Positions 42,823-52,124 of a stretch of DNA of 64,000 nt are shown here, piece after piece; position 1 is the first letter of the stretch; the number at the start of each line of letters is the position of its first letter. A program made the position numbers and the translations under genes. The notes under the pieces are model-generated. The model was not told the origin of the DNA. It was given only the letters and a program-made list of their open reading frames with translations, and searched no databases. Source of the DNA: Colwellia sp. 20A7 (lineage in GTDB: Bacteria > Pseudomonadota > Gammaproteobacteria > Enterobacterales > Alteromonadaceae); assembly GCF_009832865.1 (NCBI RefSeq), contig NZ_CP047130.1, positions 3,968,001 to 4,032,000 on the forward strand, given 5' to 3'.

Positions 42823-44535
42823 TTACTTATCATTAACTACCACACCTACAGTAATGATGCGTTGATCAACCATCTCTCTCACATACAAATGAATATTACC
42901 TAATTGAGCAACAGCATCTATGTAAGGCGCAGTATCGAGCGTTGACTTTATTACTTGTTCTAACGTATCTTGGCCTTCCCCCATAATATTAATGCCGTAT
43001 GAATTCCCTATGTGATTTACACAAGTATTTCCTTTAACTTTCAGCTCTCTATTGGGTAGTTCTTCACTTTCAGTATCCAGTTTTCCTGAGAACACATAAT
43101 CAACGAATGCTCGAATACTTGGCTTTAATACAATAAATATTTGATCTTCTGATTGTAGAAGTGTTGACCCACGTGGAGCTATAACCTTACCTGCTCGAGT
43201 GATCATAGCCATCACTGCATGTTCAGGAAGTGCTAAATGTGAGATACGTCGGCCTATAGCTGGAGAAGAGCCCCCTAAAGTATATTCAACAATATCGGCA
43301 TCTACGTCACCTAGTGCTGTAATCTCGAGTGTGGCGGCTGGAGTTACCGGTGGTGGTAACGTTAGTTTTAATTTCTTCGCCATCCAGGCTAAACTTGAGC
43401 CTTGTAGTGTTGCTGAAATAAGGACAACAAAAAATACCACATTGAAAATAAGTGAAGCTCCTGGCAATCCAAAAATCAAAGGGAATATCGCTAAGATTAT
43501 AGGCACGGAACCGCGTAAACCGACCCATGATACTAATGTGATTTCTCGTATATTAAAGCCCAATAGCGCTAAAGTTGGAATGACCGCAAGTGGCCTAGCA
43601 ACAAAAATCAATACTAAGGCTATTAATAAACCTTCAAACCACACATCTAATAATGATGATGGCGTTATTAGCAAACCGAGTACAACGAACATAGTTATTT
43701 GACTTAGCCAAGCTAAGCCATCATGAAATAGAAAAGTACTGCGTTGAAAAACAAAACGGCTGTTACCTATGACGACACCAGTAATAAATACAGCTAAAAA
43801 GCCACTACCGCCGATATTAGCTGTAATACCAAAAGATAACATTCCACATGCAGCCACTAATACTGGATACAAACCAGCAGAAACCAGCTGAATACGATTA
43901 ATCAATTTAATAGAAAGCCAACCTACGGTAAGGCCAACTAAGGCGCCTAGCCCCATTTGAGAGACAAACATCAATAGTAAGTCAGTACCAGGCTTCATTC
44001 CATTAACAAGTACTTCTAATAAGCCGACGGTTAGAAATATCGCCATAGGATCATTCGAGGCACTTTCGATTTCTAACGTTGCTTTTAACTTTTTATTTAA
44101 GTGGATACCTGCATTTCTCAATAATGAAAATACAGCGGCAGCATCGGTTGAGCCAACAATGGCACCAAGTAACATGCCTTGTAGTAAAGGAATATCTAAA
44201 ATATAAGCCGCTGCTAATCCTGTAACGATACCCGTAATTAACACACCAATAGTAGCTAACGCAGACGCAGGTTTCCAAACACGTTTAATCGCTTTAAAAG
44301 GTGTTTGTAAGCCACCATCAAATAATATAATTGCTAATGCTAAGGTACCTAAGGAGTGAGCTGCGTCAGCATTATCAAAGAATATACCTCCCGGACCATC
44401 TTCACCCGCTAACATACCTACGATTAAAAATAGCACTAGGACAGGTAAGCCCAGGCGAGCAGATAGTTTACTCGATATGATACCAAGTAAAATAAGAACT
44501 GCTGCTAGCAATATTATTTGGTCAACTAAAAACAT
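42823..44535 (-). CDS. K+/H+ antiporter, NhaP2/CvrA type
   Basis: A CPA1-family cation/proton antiporter of about 570 residues, resembling NhaP2 (CvrA). About 12 membrane segments occupy residues 1-380 (for example MFLVDQIILLAAVLILLGII) with the family core GAIVGSTDAAAVFSLL and the buried acidic pattern ESASNDPMAIFLTV. A cytoplasmic RCK_C/TrkA_C-like domain (about 395-480) and a CorC/HlyC-like C-terminal domain follow. It would export K+ in exchange for protons, for pH and osmotic control. The start ATG 44535 has GAGAG upstream. It sits between tufB and tRNA-Trp, breaking an otherwise conserved ribosomal gene order. Confidence 0.88.
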   Translation of the reverse strand: MFLVDQIILLAAVLILLGIISSKLSARLGLPVLVLFLIVGMLAGEDGPGGIFFDNADAAHSLGTLALAIILFDGGLQTPFKAIKRVWKPASALATIGVLITGIVTGLAAAYILDIPLLQGMLLGAIVGSTDAAAVFSLLRNAGIHLNKKLKATLEIESASNDPMAIFLTVGLLEVLVNGMKPGTDLLLMFVSQMGLGALVGLTVGWLSIKLINRIQLVSAGLYPVLVAACGMLSFGITANIGGSGFLAVFITGVVIGNSRFVFQRSTFLFHDGLAWLSQITMFVVLGLLITPSSLLDVWFEGLLIALVLIFVARPLAVIPTLALLGFNIREITLVSWVGLRGSVPIILAIFPLIFGLPGASLIFNVVFFVVLISATLQGSSLAWMAKKLKLTLPPPVTPAATLEITALGDVDADIVEYTLGGSSPAIGRRISHLALPEHAVMAMITRAGKVIAPRGSTLLQSEDQIFIVLKPSIRAFVDYVFSGKLDTESEELPNRELKVKGNTCVNHIGNSYGINIMGEGQDTLEQVIKSTLDTAPYIDAVAQLGNIHLYVREMVDQRIITVGVVVNDK

Positions 44536-44547
44536 ATTTACTCTCAT

Positions 44548-45405
44548 TAATAGCTGCTGAGCAGCTAAGATTTATTGTAAAATTATATCTAAGATAAACA
44601 CTTACTTAGCCTATCAATTAAATAACTACAGAATTGGTATTAAAAATCACATTGATAGATGAATAAAATATATATCTATCGGAAAATAGTCCATGCAAAG
44701 ATAAGTATGACACTAGATTTTTTAGGTACTCCACAACTAGATTATATTAGAAGCCATCCATGACTAAAGTTGTATTGCTAAATTTTAATTTTGAGGAACA
44801 CTCCTACCCTTACTTTATCAAATATTGTGCCACCATAATATTTTATTTTATTATATTTTTTTTCATAACCTATGAGAGCCTTTAAAAGTTATGTAAATAA
44901 CATCAGTTTCTTTTTATTCGATGTTGATACAAAGCCCGTAATAATTGAACTACAGTGGTAAAGTAAATTAAATATACAGCCTATATATGGTGTATGTTTT
45001 GAAAATCAATAACGCAATATTTAAATATTTATAATTAGATCAATACAGTCATAACCAAGTAATATTAGAAGGAGATAATACCAACATCACTAACTATGTG
45101 ATCATTTATACTTGTTAAAATCACCAACTACATCGTTATTTATTTAATTATTAGAACAACTAGTTATTGAAATAAACGCCTTGAGTTTGGCGATTTTTTC
45201 TACGTGTAAAAGTGTTCACCTAATTAATGAAACAGGTATAACATGAAATGAATAAAATATTTGGGTTTATAGCTGTAGTAGTTGGTACTAAAGATAAGGC
45301 AACTTAAGGTGGGTTGATTAATATATTTAACCTGAACTAAGTTTAAGGGATTTTTAACTAATTGATTAATCCCAAGGGCATTAATGTACATTAGTTTTTA
45401 AACAG
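44548..45405. other. Unexplained AT-rich gap between the antiporter gene and tufB
   Basis: A stretch of about 860 bp without a convincing gene. It holds a palindrome next to the antiporter start (44552-44566, AGCTGCT arms), which may be operator-like. It also holds an AGAAGGAGAT run (45068-45077) that looks like a ribosome-binding site with no reading frame after it, and a 19-codon frame (45248-45307, MNKIFGFIAVVVGTKDKAT) that resembles a clipped membrane-protein start. It may be the remains of a decayed gene or mobile element. Confidence 0.5.
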
Positions 45406-45412
45406 TAAAAAC

Positions 45413-45438
45413 AAAAAAGGCCGCAGAAGCGACCTTTT
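45413..45438 (-). terminator. tufB terminator
   Basis: The same hairpin as downstream of tufA (AAAAGGTCGC / GCGGCCTTTT on the minus strand), in an identical context. Confidence 0.75.
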
Positions 45439-45481
45439 CAATGTACTTATCTAATAGATAATATTGATGGATTAATTTAGT

Positions 45482-45565
45482 GCTAGATGCAGGGTTAGCA
45501 AAGCGGAAGCACAGAGTTGACATTAGTCAATGAGTACTTCCAATGCCGCTAACACAAACTCTAGC
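45482..45565 (-). other. Nested long hairpin in the tufB 3' untranslated region
   Basis: A base-for-base copy of the element at 25125-25208, with the same four nested stems. Identity of this non-coding element between the two tuf copies is explained by gene conversion that extends beyond the coding region to 45406. Confidence 0.6.
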
Positions 45566-45581
45566 GCAAATTAGTTATCAA

Positions 45582-46766
45582 TTAGTCTAGAATTGCAGAA
45601 ACAACACCAGCACCAACAGTACGACCACCTTCACGGATTGCGAAGCGTAAACCTTCGTCCATCGCTACTGGGTTGATTAGCTCAACAACAAACTTAAGGT
45701 TGTCGCCAGGCATTACCATTTCAACACCTTCAGGAAGCTCTACAGCACCTGTGATATCTGTTGTACGGAAGTAAAACTGTGGACGGTAACCTTTGAAGAA
45801 TGGAGTATGACGACCACCTTCATCTTTACTTAACACGTATACTTCTGATTCGAATTTAGTATGAGGTAAGATTGAACCAGGTGCACATAGTACTTGACCA
45901 CGTTCAACATCTTCACGCTTAAGACCACGTAGAAGAACACCACAGTTCTCGCCAGCACGACCTTCGTCAAGAAGCTTACGGAACATTTCAACACCTGTAC
46001 AAGTTGATTTTTGTGTATCACGGATACCAACAACTTCTACTTCTTCACCAACTTTGATGATACCACGTTCAACACGACCCGTTACAACAGTACCACGACC
46101 AGCGATTGAGAATACATCTTCGATAGGCATGATGAATGCACCGTCGATTGCACGCTCTGGCTCTGGAATATAAGTGTCTAATTGGTCAGCAAGTTCAATT
46201 ACTTTCGCTTCCCATTTTTCTTCGCCTTGTAAAGCACCTAGTGCTGAACCTTGGATTACTGGTAAGTCATCACCTGGGAAGTCATATTCAGAAAGTAGTT
46301 CACGGATTTCCATTTCTACTAATTCTAATAACTCTTCATCATCAACAACATCACATTTGTTCATGAATACGATGATGTAAGGAACACCAACTTGACGAGA
46401 AAGTAAGATATGCTCACGTGTTTGTGGCATAGGACCATCTGTAGCAGCAACTACTAAGATAGCACCATCCATTTGTGCAGCACCAGTGATCATGTTTTTG
46501 ATGTAATCGGCATGGCCTGGACAATCAACATGTGCGTAGTGACGTGTTTCTGTATCGTACTCGATGTGAGAAGTATTGATTGTAATACCACGCTCACGCT
46601 CTTCAGGAGCATTATCGATTTGTGCGAAATCTTTAACTTCACCACCGTGAACTTTAGTTAATACCGCAGAGATAGCGGCTGTTAATGTTGTTTTACCGTG
46701 ATCAACGTGACCGATTGTACCAACGTTAACGTGCGGTTTATTACGTTCAAATTTTTCTTTAGCCAT
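45582..46766 (-). CDS. tufB: Elongation factor Tu (copy B)
   Basis: The product is the same 394-residue protein as tufA, with P-loop [10 protein letters not shown] and motifs [12 protein letters not shown] and NKCD. It is the last gene of a tRNA-Thr/Tyr/Gly/Thr-tufB transcription unit, as in E. coli. In about 1.19 kb I see roughly fifteen silent differences from tufA, nearly all in the first 290 bp (about 46475-46742) plus one at 46170. The copies diverge completely just upstream of the start codons. Confidence 0.99.
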   Translation of the reverse strand: MAKEKFERNKPHVNVGTIGHVDHGKTTLTAAISAVLTKVHGGEVKDFAQIDNAPEERERGITINTSHIEYDTETRHYAHVDCPGHADYIKNMITGAAQMDGAILVVAATDGPMPQTREHILLSRQVGVPYIIVFMNKCDVVDDEELLELVEMEIRELLSEYDFPGDDLPVIQGSALGALQGEEKWEAKVIELADQLDTYIPEPERAIDGAFIMPIEDVFSIAGRGTVVTGRVERGIIKVGEEVEVVGIRDTQKSTCTGVEMFRKLLDEGRAGENCGVLLRGLKREDVERGQVLCAPGSILPHTKFESEVYVLSKDEGGRHTPFFKGYRPQFYFRTTDITGAVELPEGVEMVMPGDNLKFVVELINPVAMDEGLRFAIREGGRTVGAGVVSAILD

Positions 46767-46863
46767 TTTAAAATACCTCTGGGTATAGAATTAAGTTTAA
46801 TTTTGCGTTTACTTTATATAGTAAATAAATTTAGGAAATAAAAGGATAGGGTAATCTAAGGAA

Positions 46864-46939
46864 TGGTGCTGATAGGCAGATTCGAACTGCCGACCTCACC
46901 CTTACCAAGGGTGCGCTCTACCAACTGAGCCATATCAGC
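46864..46939 (-). tRNA. tRNA-Thr (anticodon GGT)
   Basis: 76 bases with encoded CCA. Acceptor GCTGATA / TATCAGC, anticodon loop CTTGGTAAG containing GGT, T-arm GGCAG-TTCGAAT-CTGCC. It corresponds to E. coli thrT and precedes tufB. Confidence 0.97.
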
Positions 46940-46955
46940 ATTCATATACAAAGAT

Positions 46956-47030
<75 letters not shown>

Positions 47031-47094
47031 TAACTCTATCAGTTTATCTCTGCTTAGATTTATATTTGTATTACAAATATAAATCTAAAAAATA

Positions 47095-47179
47095 TGGTGG
47101 AGGGAGGTGGATTCGAACCACCGAAGGCTGAGCCGTCAGATTTACAGTCTGATCCCTTTGGCCACTCGGGAACCCCTCC
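47095..47179 (-). tRNA. tRNA-Tyr (anticodon GTA)
   Basis: 85 bases with encoded CCA and a long variable arm. Acceptor GGAGGGG / CCCTCC, anticodon GTA in CTGTAAA. It corresponds to E. coli tyrU. Confidence 0.97.
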
Positions 47180-47222
47180 AGTATATTTACCTATTTCACT
47201 AACGAGTAGCGAATAGTATTAA

Positions 47223-47298
<76 letters not shown>

Positions 47299-47317
47299 AC
47301 TACATTAAGTGGTGCGA

Positions 47318-47346
47318 ATTCTAGAGCAATGTTTTGTCCCTTGCAA
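47318..47346 (-). promoter_or_regulatory. Promoter of the tRNA-tufB unit
   Basis: On the minus strand TTGCAA, a 17-bp spacer and TAGAAT lie about 20 bp before the first tRNA, followed by the GC-containing TCGCACC discriminator. Confidence 0.75.
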
Positions 47347-47448
47347 GTCCAAATTTCAAAAATATCGATGTTTTTTTTACTTTAAGGATTCTTTAGTGCG
47401 TGTTTGATGTTTTTTTATCCAATGCAACTGAGTTAATTATAATATCCA

Positions 47449-48171
47449 CTATATATAAGCTTCTATTCCATTAAAGACTAGCTCTGAAATTACTGTACTT
47501 TTGTGTGTTATCAATTGAGCAAGTGAATCACCATTTCCACCAGTAATAATTACCTCATCAAGAATTAATCCTTGATTCTCTATTTTTGATATTGCTAAAT
47601 GAATTGCCCCGATGGTTGCAGCCCAAGCAGCATTATGTACATTTTCAGATGTATTAAATCCAAAAGCTAAACTCTCTTTTTCCTCTAAGTTTGCTTTAAC
47701 TTGTGTTGTTTCAGATAGAACACTCGAAATTAATAATTTAACACCCGCTAAAATCCAACCACCTTGGTGTTGACCTGATGCCAATAAAAAATCGATTGTT
47801 GTTGCTGTACCAGCATCGATTATTAATAGATTTTTATTAGGGTAAAGCCTAGCCGCTCCAATTAGAGCCAACCATCTATCTACCCCTAGTTGATTAGGAT
47901 CTTCATAACCTGAGACAATCTTGTTTTTCTTAATCTCACTATAGACTTGTTGATATACAATATTATTACCTAGACACCAAGCATTTATTTGGTCTGTAGC
48001 TGCTGTGTTACTTACACTCGCTACTACAACTTTTAGAACACTGGAAAAATTTTCACACAAAAAAGCATTTGAAATCGATTGATTCAAAATGGCCTGTTGT
48101 GGACTTCTCTTCCCCTGATTAACAAAACAATATTTTGTTCGAGTATTACCAATATCCAGCAACACTAACAT
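47449..48171 (-). CDS. coaX: Type III pantothenate kinase
   Basis: It performs the first step of coenzyme A synthesis, phosphorylating pantothenate. The 240-residue protein has the ASKHA-fold motifs LLDIGNTRTKYCF at the start, NQLGVDRWLALIGA, LLIIDAGTATTIDFL and ITGGNGDSL. Type III enzymes are not feedback-inhibited by CoA, unlike CoaA. In E. coli coaA occupies the corresponding place after birA, so CoaX here substitutes for it. Its start overlaps the end of birA by 7 bp, so the two are coupled. Confidence 0.94.
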   Translation of the reverse strand: MLVLLDIGNTRTKYCFVNQGKRSPQQAILNQSISNAFLCENFSSVLKVVVASVSNTAATDQINAWCLGNNIVYQQVYSEIKKNKIVSGYEDPNQLGVDRWLALIGAARLYPNKNLLIIDAGTATTIDFLLASGQHQGGWILAGVKLLISSVLSETTQVKANLEEKESLAFGFNTSENVHNAAWAATIGAIHLAISKIENQGLILDEVIITGGNGDSLAQLITHKSTVISELVFNGIEAYI

Positions 48172-49145
48172 TCATCACCTCTAAGACTGACCTCACCACC
48201 ATATATTGTTTTCATTTTTCCATCTACTTCAAGAAGCAAAGCCCCCTGAACATTAACACCATGATAGATACCTCTAGTAACACGATCACCAGTAATTAAT
48301 TTAACGTTCTTATCTTTATAAAAGTCTCTTGCGTGCCACTCATCAAGTATCCCGGATAAACCTTCATGTTGATATTGCTCTAATCTTTGCAATAAATGGT
48401 AGATTAAATGAGCGCTCAATAGGTTTCTATCAACCTTAATGTCACTATGACTTTGCAAATCCGTCCACTTTTGATCTATTCTAGTTGCGGCTTGTTGTGG
48501 TATATCAACATTAATACCAATACCAATAACACTATGGCTAGGTTCTAAAGCTTGCCCTTCTAAATCAATTAAAATTCCTGCTAATTTAACACCATCTAAA
48601 TAAATATCATTAGGCCATTTAAGTTGCACTTTAATACGCGTTGCTGAATAAATAGCATCGCTAACCGCTAATGCACTAACTAGACTCAGCCCCATGGCAG
48701 CAGATAGACCCTGCTCTAAATGCCAATATATTGATAAATAAATCTGAGAACCAAAAGGAGAAACCCACTCACGCCCACGACGTCCACGACCTGCGCTTTG
48801 GTACTCTGCTAAACATACTTGTCCATGTGATAATTGATTTGGTAAACGTCTTAATAAATAACTATTTGTTGAATCAATTAAGGTATGAACTTCTATTTCA
48901 GGGATCACACTCCCCTGTGGAATAGCTTCGATAACTTTACTACGATCTAATAAAGATAATGGCTTCGATAACTTATAACCTTTCCCTGTAACACTATAGA
49001 TATCTAATTCCATTTCTATTAATGCTTTGATATGCTTTGAAATAGCTGCACGGCTTATATTTAATTCTTCACCTAATGCTTGACCTGAAACAAAGTCGCC
49101 TCCTGAAAGCGCTTTAATTAAATGCTCTTTTACTACTTTTGTCAT
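48165..49145 (-). CDS. birA: Biotin-protein ligase and biotin operon repressor BirA
   Basis: A bifunctional 326-residue protein. An N-terminal HTH (GQALGEELNISRAAISKHIK, about 18-38) would bind the bio operator. The catalytic domain follows with the biotinyl-AMP loop AGRGRRGREWVSPFGSQIYL, LKWPNDIYLDGVKLAGIL and GIGINVD. A C-terminal SH3-like domain ends the protein. It lies directly after murB (1-bp gap) and overlaps coaX, forming the murB-birA-coaX unit. Confidence 0.96.
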   Translation of the reverse strand: MTKVVKEHLIKALSGGDFVSGQALGEELNISRAAISKHIKALIEMELDIYSVTGKGYKLSKPLSLLDRSKVIEAIPQGSVIPEIEVHTLIDSTNSYLLRRLPNQLSHGQVCLAEYQSAGRGRRGREWVSPFGSQIYLSIYWHLEQGLSAAMGLSLVSALAVSDAIYSATRIKVQLKWPNDIYLDGVKLAGILIDLEGQALEPSHSVIGIGINVDIPQQAATRIDQKWTDLQSHSDIKVDRNLLSAHLIYHLLQRLEQYQHEGLSGILDEWHARDFYKDKNVKLITGDRVTRGIYHGVNVQGALLLEVDGKMKTIYGGEVSLRGDEC

Positions 49146-49146
49146 A

Positions 49147-50190
49147 TTATTTATCCCAATCTACCATTGGTAGATCTATAAACTGTCGCTCTCCTTGCGA
49201 AGTTATCATTCGTACTTCTGGTGATAGTAGTATTTCAAATTTTTTATGGACTTCTTGTTGTACAAATTGTGCCAAGCCTAGAATATCTTTACCGTAATCG
49301 CTTTCATGATTGACTAATACTAATGCTTGGTTTTCATGTACTCCCACCTGGCTCTTACGATAGCCTTTTAAACCGGTTTGCTCAATTAACCAGCCAGCGG
49401 CAAGCTTTACATTACCGTTATCTTGAGAATAAAATGGAATCTCTGGATATATAGTTTTCAAACTAGCAAGCTTTTCAACACTGACTACCGGGTTTTTAAA
49501 AAAACTTCCCGCATTAGGTAGTTGGTCCGGATCAGGTAGTTTTGCTTGTCGTAAACTAATCACTTTGTCCATTACTTCTTTAGCATTTGCATCAGAAGGT
49601 AATTCATTCAAACCTGAATAAGATAAGTTCGCTTGCCATTTCTTAGATAACTTTAATACGACCTCTGTTATAACGCCCTTGTTAAGAAAAGCATTTTTAA
49701 ATATGCTGTCTCGATAAGAAAAACAACACTCTTGGCTATCTAAAGTTTTAACAGTACGGCTTGAAAAATCAAACCACGTTACTTCAACGCAAAAATTTGA
49801 CAACTCAACACCATAAGCACCAATATTCTGTACCGGAGATGCCCCTATACTGCCAGGAATCAACGCAAGATTTTCTAACCCATACACGCCATTATTGATA
49901 CATAAACAGACAAGGTTGTGCCAGTTTTCTCCTGCACCAGCACGAACAAAATAGTTATCGGCTGTTTCGCTAATATCGATTCCTTTAAAGTCTGGTTTAA
50001 TAATAATAGGTGCTTGGGTATCGACAAATAGAGTATTACTACCCTCGCCAAGAATATAGAATGGATTTAACGATAGATCTGGTAATGACTCTAAATCAGA
50101 TAGAGTTTGTGGGAAATATACAATCGGTGAAGTACTTTTCACATTAAAACTATTATTTTTTCGCAAAGAAAATTGCTTACTTGATTTCAT
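49147..50190 (-). CDS. murB: UDP-N-acetylenolpyruvoylglucosamine reductase
   Basis: An FAD enzyme that reduces UDP-GlcNAc-enolpyruvate to UDP-MurNAc in peptidoglycan synthesis. About 347 residues from ATG 50190 (MKSSKQFSLRKNNSFNVKST); an in-frame TTG at 50208 would add six residues. Conserved parts include the FAD-binding ILGEGSNTLF and LALIPGSIGASPVQNIGAYG, and the catalytic serine in PNAGSFFKNP. It is a type I MurB, as in E. coli. The rrn-murB-birA order is also shared with E. coli, apart from the IS between rrn and murB here. Confidence 0.95.
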   Translation of the reverse strand: MKSSKQFSLRKNNSFNVKSTSPIVYFPQTLSDLESLPDLSLNPFYILGEGSNTLFVDTQAPIIIKPDFKGIDISETADNYFVRAGAGENWHNLVCLCINNGVYGLENLALIPGSIGASPVQNIGAYGVELSNFCVEVTWFDFSSRTVKTLDSQECCFSYRDSIFKNAFLNKGVITEVVLKLSKKWQANLSYSGLNELPSDANAKEVMDKVISLRQAKLPDPDQLPNAGSFFKNPVVSVEKLASLKTIYPEIPFYSQDNGNVKLAAGWLIEQTGLKGYRKSQVGVHENQALVLVNHESDYGKDILGLAQFVQQEVHKKFEILLSPEVRMITSQGERQFIDLPMVDWDK

Positions 50191-50420
50191 ATCTATTCTA
50201 TTAATCAATTTAGATACTGTTATTGTACTTAATATTTATATCAACACCAGTTAAAGCAAGTACTAAGCGATAAAAGATCCTTTACTTAACTAATATATTC
50301 TATTAACTGAATTAGTTTTTTATACGTAAACAATAGAAGAAAATTGTAAATTTAATTGAACTTTAAAAGATAAATACACTCTTACTTAATAGTTATGTTA
50401 TCCCTTAGTGTTTCATGTTT

Positions 50421-50450
50421 ATGCATCTATTTTTATAGATGCATTTTTTT
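50421..50450 (+). terminator. Orphan Rho-independent terminator
   Basis: A 10-bp perfect stem ATGCATCTAT / ATAGATGCAT with a TTTT loop is followed by a T-run, oriented on the plus strand. No plus-strand gene lies upstream; the 50191-50420 gap holds no reading frame. It could end a small RNA or be a remnant of a lost gene. Confidence 0.7.
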
Positions 50451-50517
50451 TGTTTTTTTAGTGATACCAATTCCGATAATTTTGTGATCTAATGTAAGCT
50501 TAAATATAAGGCTTAAA

Positions 50518-50982
50518 ATGACTCATAACTTATCACAGCTTATTTCATCAACGAGTAATGCAAGAATGCGATTACGATTGCTTGCTGTATCTCACTTTAT
50601 CGATGGAAAAAATCGCACACAAATAGCTACTTTCTTGAAAGTTAGCCGCACTAGCGTTAATAAATGGATCCATACTTATTTACATGATGGCTTAGAGGGA
50701 CTTAAAGAAAAAAAACATACAGGTCGCCCAAAATCTTTGGATGATAAGCAGCTGTCACAACTGAAAAGTTTTGTTATCAATTCTGCTATAAAACCGAGTG
50801 GTGGTAGGCTTCAAGGAAAAGATGTACAAGAATATATTGCGACAGAGTTTGGTGTTGTCTACCAAAAATCTAATGTATACGACACACGACACCAGCTTGA
50901 ACTAAGCTGGGTAACAACACGTTCAAAGCACCCTAAGCAATCCATTGAGACACAAGAAACCTTTAAAAAAATTCCAATTTGA
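50518..50982 (+). CDS. IS630 transposase, N-terminal frame (orfA)
   Basis: 154 residues forming the DNA-binding part of the transposase, with a helix-turn-helix of the type NRTQIATFLKVSRTSVNKWI (about 38-57) followed by a second winged/HTH segment. Near its 3' end is a run of seven A residues (50965-50971, after CTTT), a plausible slippage site to enter the downstream frame, which lies in the +1 register and overlaps by 38 bp. A fusion protein produced by frameshifting or transcriptional slippage is the expected active transposase. Confidence 0.88.
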   Translation: MTHNLSQLISSTSNARMRLRLLAVSHFIDGKNRTQIATFLKVSRTSVNKWIHTYLHDGLEGLKEKKHTGRPKSLDDKQLSQLKSFVINSAIKPSGGRLQGKDVQEYIATEFGVVYQKSNVYDTRHQLELSWVTTRSKHPKQSIETQETFKKIPI

Positions 50983-51541
50983 AACGATCGCCAAGATCCC
51001 GTTATCGATATCGCTTGATCAAGTCGATGTGTGGTTTCAGGATGAAGCGCGGTTTGGTCAGCAAAACACAACGACCAGAGTGTGGGCAGAAAAAGGAACG
51101 CGCCCTAGGGCAATCAAACAGCAGCAGTTTACCTACGCTTATTTGTTTGGCGCAGTCTGCATCACCAATGGAAAAACAGAAGCTATCGTAGCCCCATTAA
51201 GTAATATGGATGTGATGGCGTCACACTTAGCACTCATTTCAAAGGCGACAGAAGAGGGACGACATGCTGTAGTCTTGATGGATGGTGCCAGTTGGCATCA
51301 AAAGTATCTTGATGACGAATACAACAATTTGACGATCATCCATATTCCTCCCTATTCACCCGAGTTAAATCCAATTGAGCAAGTGTGGTCATGGATGAGG
51401 CAGAATGAAATAGCTAACCGTTGTTTCAAGGATTATGAGGATATTGTTGAGAAGTGCTCAGAAGCTTGGAACCGCTTCAGAAGTAATACTAAAAGGGTGA
51501 TATCTCTATGTCACCGAGACTGGGCCATTATGACCAGTTAA
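50945..51541 (+). CDS. IS630 transposase, DDE catalytic frame (orfB)
   Basis: 198 codons holding the DDE core: Asp33 in WFQDEARFGQQ, Asp113 in VVLMDGASWH and Glu145 in PYSPELNPIEQVWSW, numbered from the first codon of the open frame. The ATG there is probably not used; translation most likely enters from orfA at the A7 run. All three catalytic residues are present, so this copy may be functional. Confidence 0.88.
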   Translation: MRHKKPLKKFQFETIAKIPLSISLDQVDVWFQDEARFGQQNTTTRVWAEKGTRPRAIKQQQFTYAYLFGAVCITNGKTEAIVAPLSNMDVMASHLALISKATEEGRHAVVLMDGASWHQKYLDDEYNNLTIIHIPPYSPELNPIEQVWSWMRQNEIANRCFKDYEDIVEKCSEAWNRFRSNTKRVISLCHRDWAIMTS

Positions 51542-51556
51542 TTATCGGAATTGGTA

Positions 51557-52124
51557 TCACTTTATCGATGGAAAAAATCGCACACAAATAGCTACTTTCT
51601 TGAAAGTTAGTCGCACTAGCGTTAATAAATGGATCCATACTTATTTACATGATGGCTTAGAGGGACTTAAAGAAAAAAAACATACAGGTCGCCCAAAATC
51701 TTTGGATGATAAGCAGCTATCACAACTGAAAAGTTTTGTTATCAATTCTGCTATAAAACCGAGTGGTGGTAGGCTTCAAGGAAAAGATATACAAGAATAT
51801 ATTGCGACAGAGTTTGGTGTTGTCTACCAAAAATCTAATGTATACGACACACTACACCAGCTTGAACTAAGCTGGGTAACAACACGTTCAAAGCACCCTA
51901 AGCAATCCATTGAGACTCAAGAAACCTTTAAAAAAATTCCAATTTGAAACGATCGCCAAGATCCCGTTATCGATATCGCTTGATCAAGTCGATGTGTGGT
52001 TTCAGGATGAAGCGCGGTTTGGTCAGCAAAACACAACGACCAGAGTGTGGGCAGAAAAAGGAACGCGCCCTAGGGCAATCTCACCGAGACTGGGCCATGA
52101 TGACCAGTTAATTATCGGAATTGG
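51557..52124 (+). mobile_element. Truncated and internally deleted second copy of the same IS630 element
   Basis: Begins at the equivalent of position 50592 of the complete copy, so the left end and first 125 bp are missing. It runs nearly identically for about 520 bp, then jumps from the equivalent of 51115 to 51511, a 395-bp deletion. It ends with the normal right inverted repeat followed by TA. It directly abuts the right end of the complete copy. Confidence 0.9.

Larger units (their letters stand above)
50467..51554 (+). mobile_element. IS630-family insertion sequence, complete copy
   Basis: 1088 bp bounded by inverted repeats CCAATTCCGATAATT (left) and AATTATCGGAATTGG (right). Each end is flanked by TA, the dinucleotide IS630 elements duplicate on insertion. 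It carries two overlapping transposase frames in the same direction. The outer bases (GTGA-TA ... TA-TCAC) happen to extend the inverted repeat by four more bases. It is inserted between murB and the rRNA operon. Confidence 0.92.

Noticed and set aside
43199..43702. 167-codon plus-strand frame opposite the antiporter gene
   Set aside because: Low-complexity antisense frame overlapping a clear membrane-protein gene; not supported by any motif.
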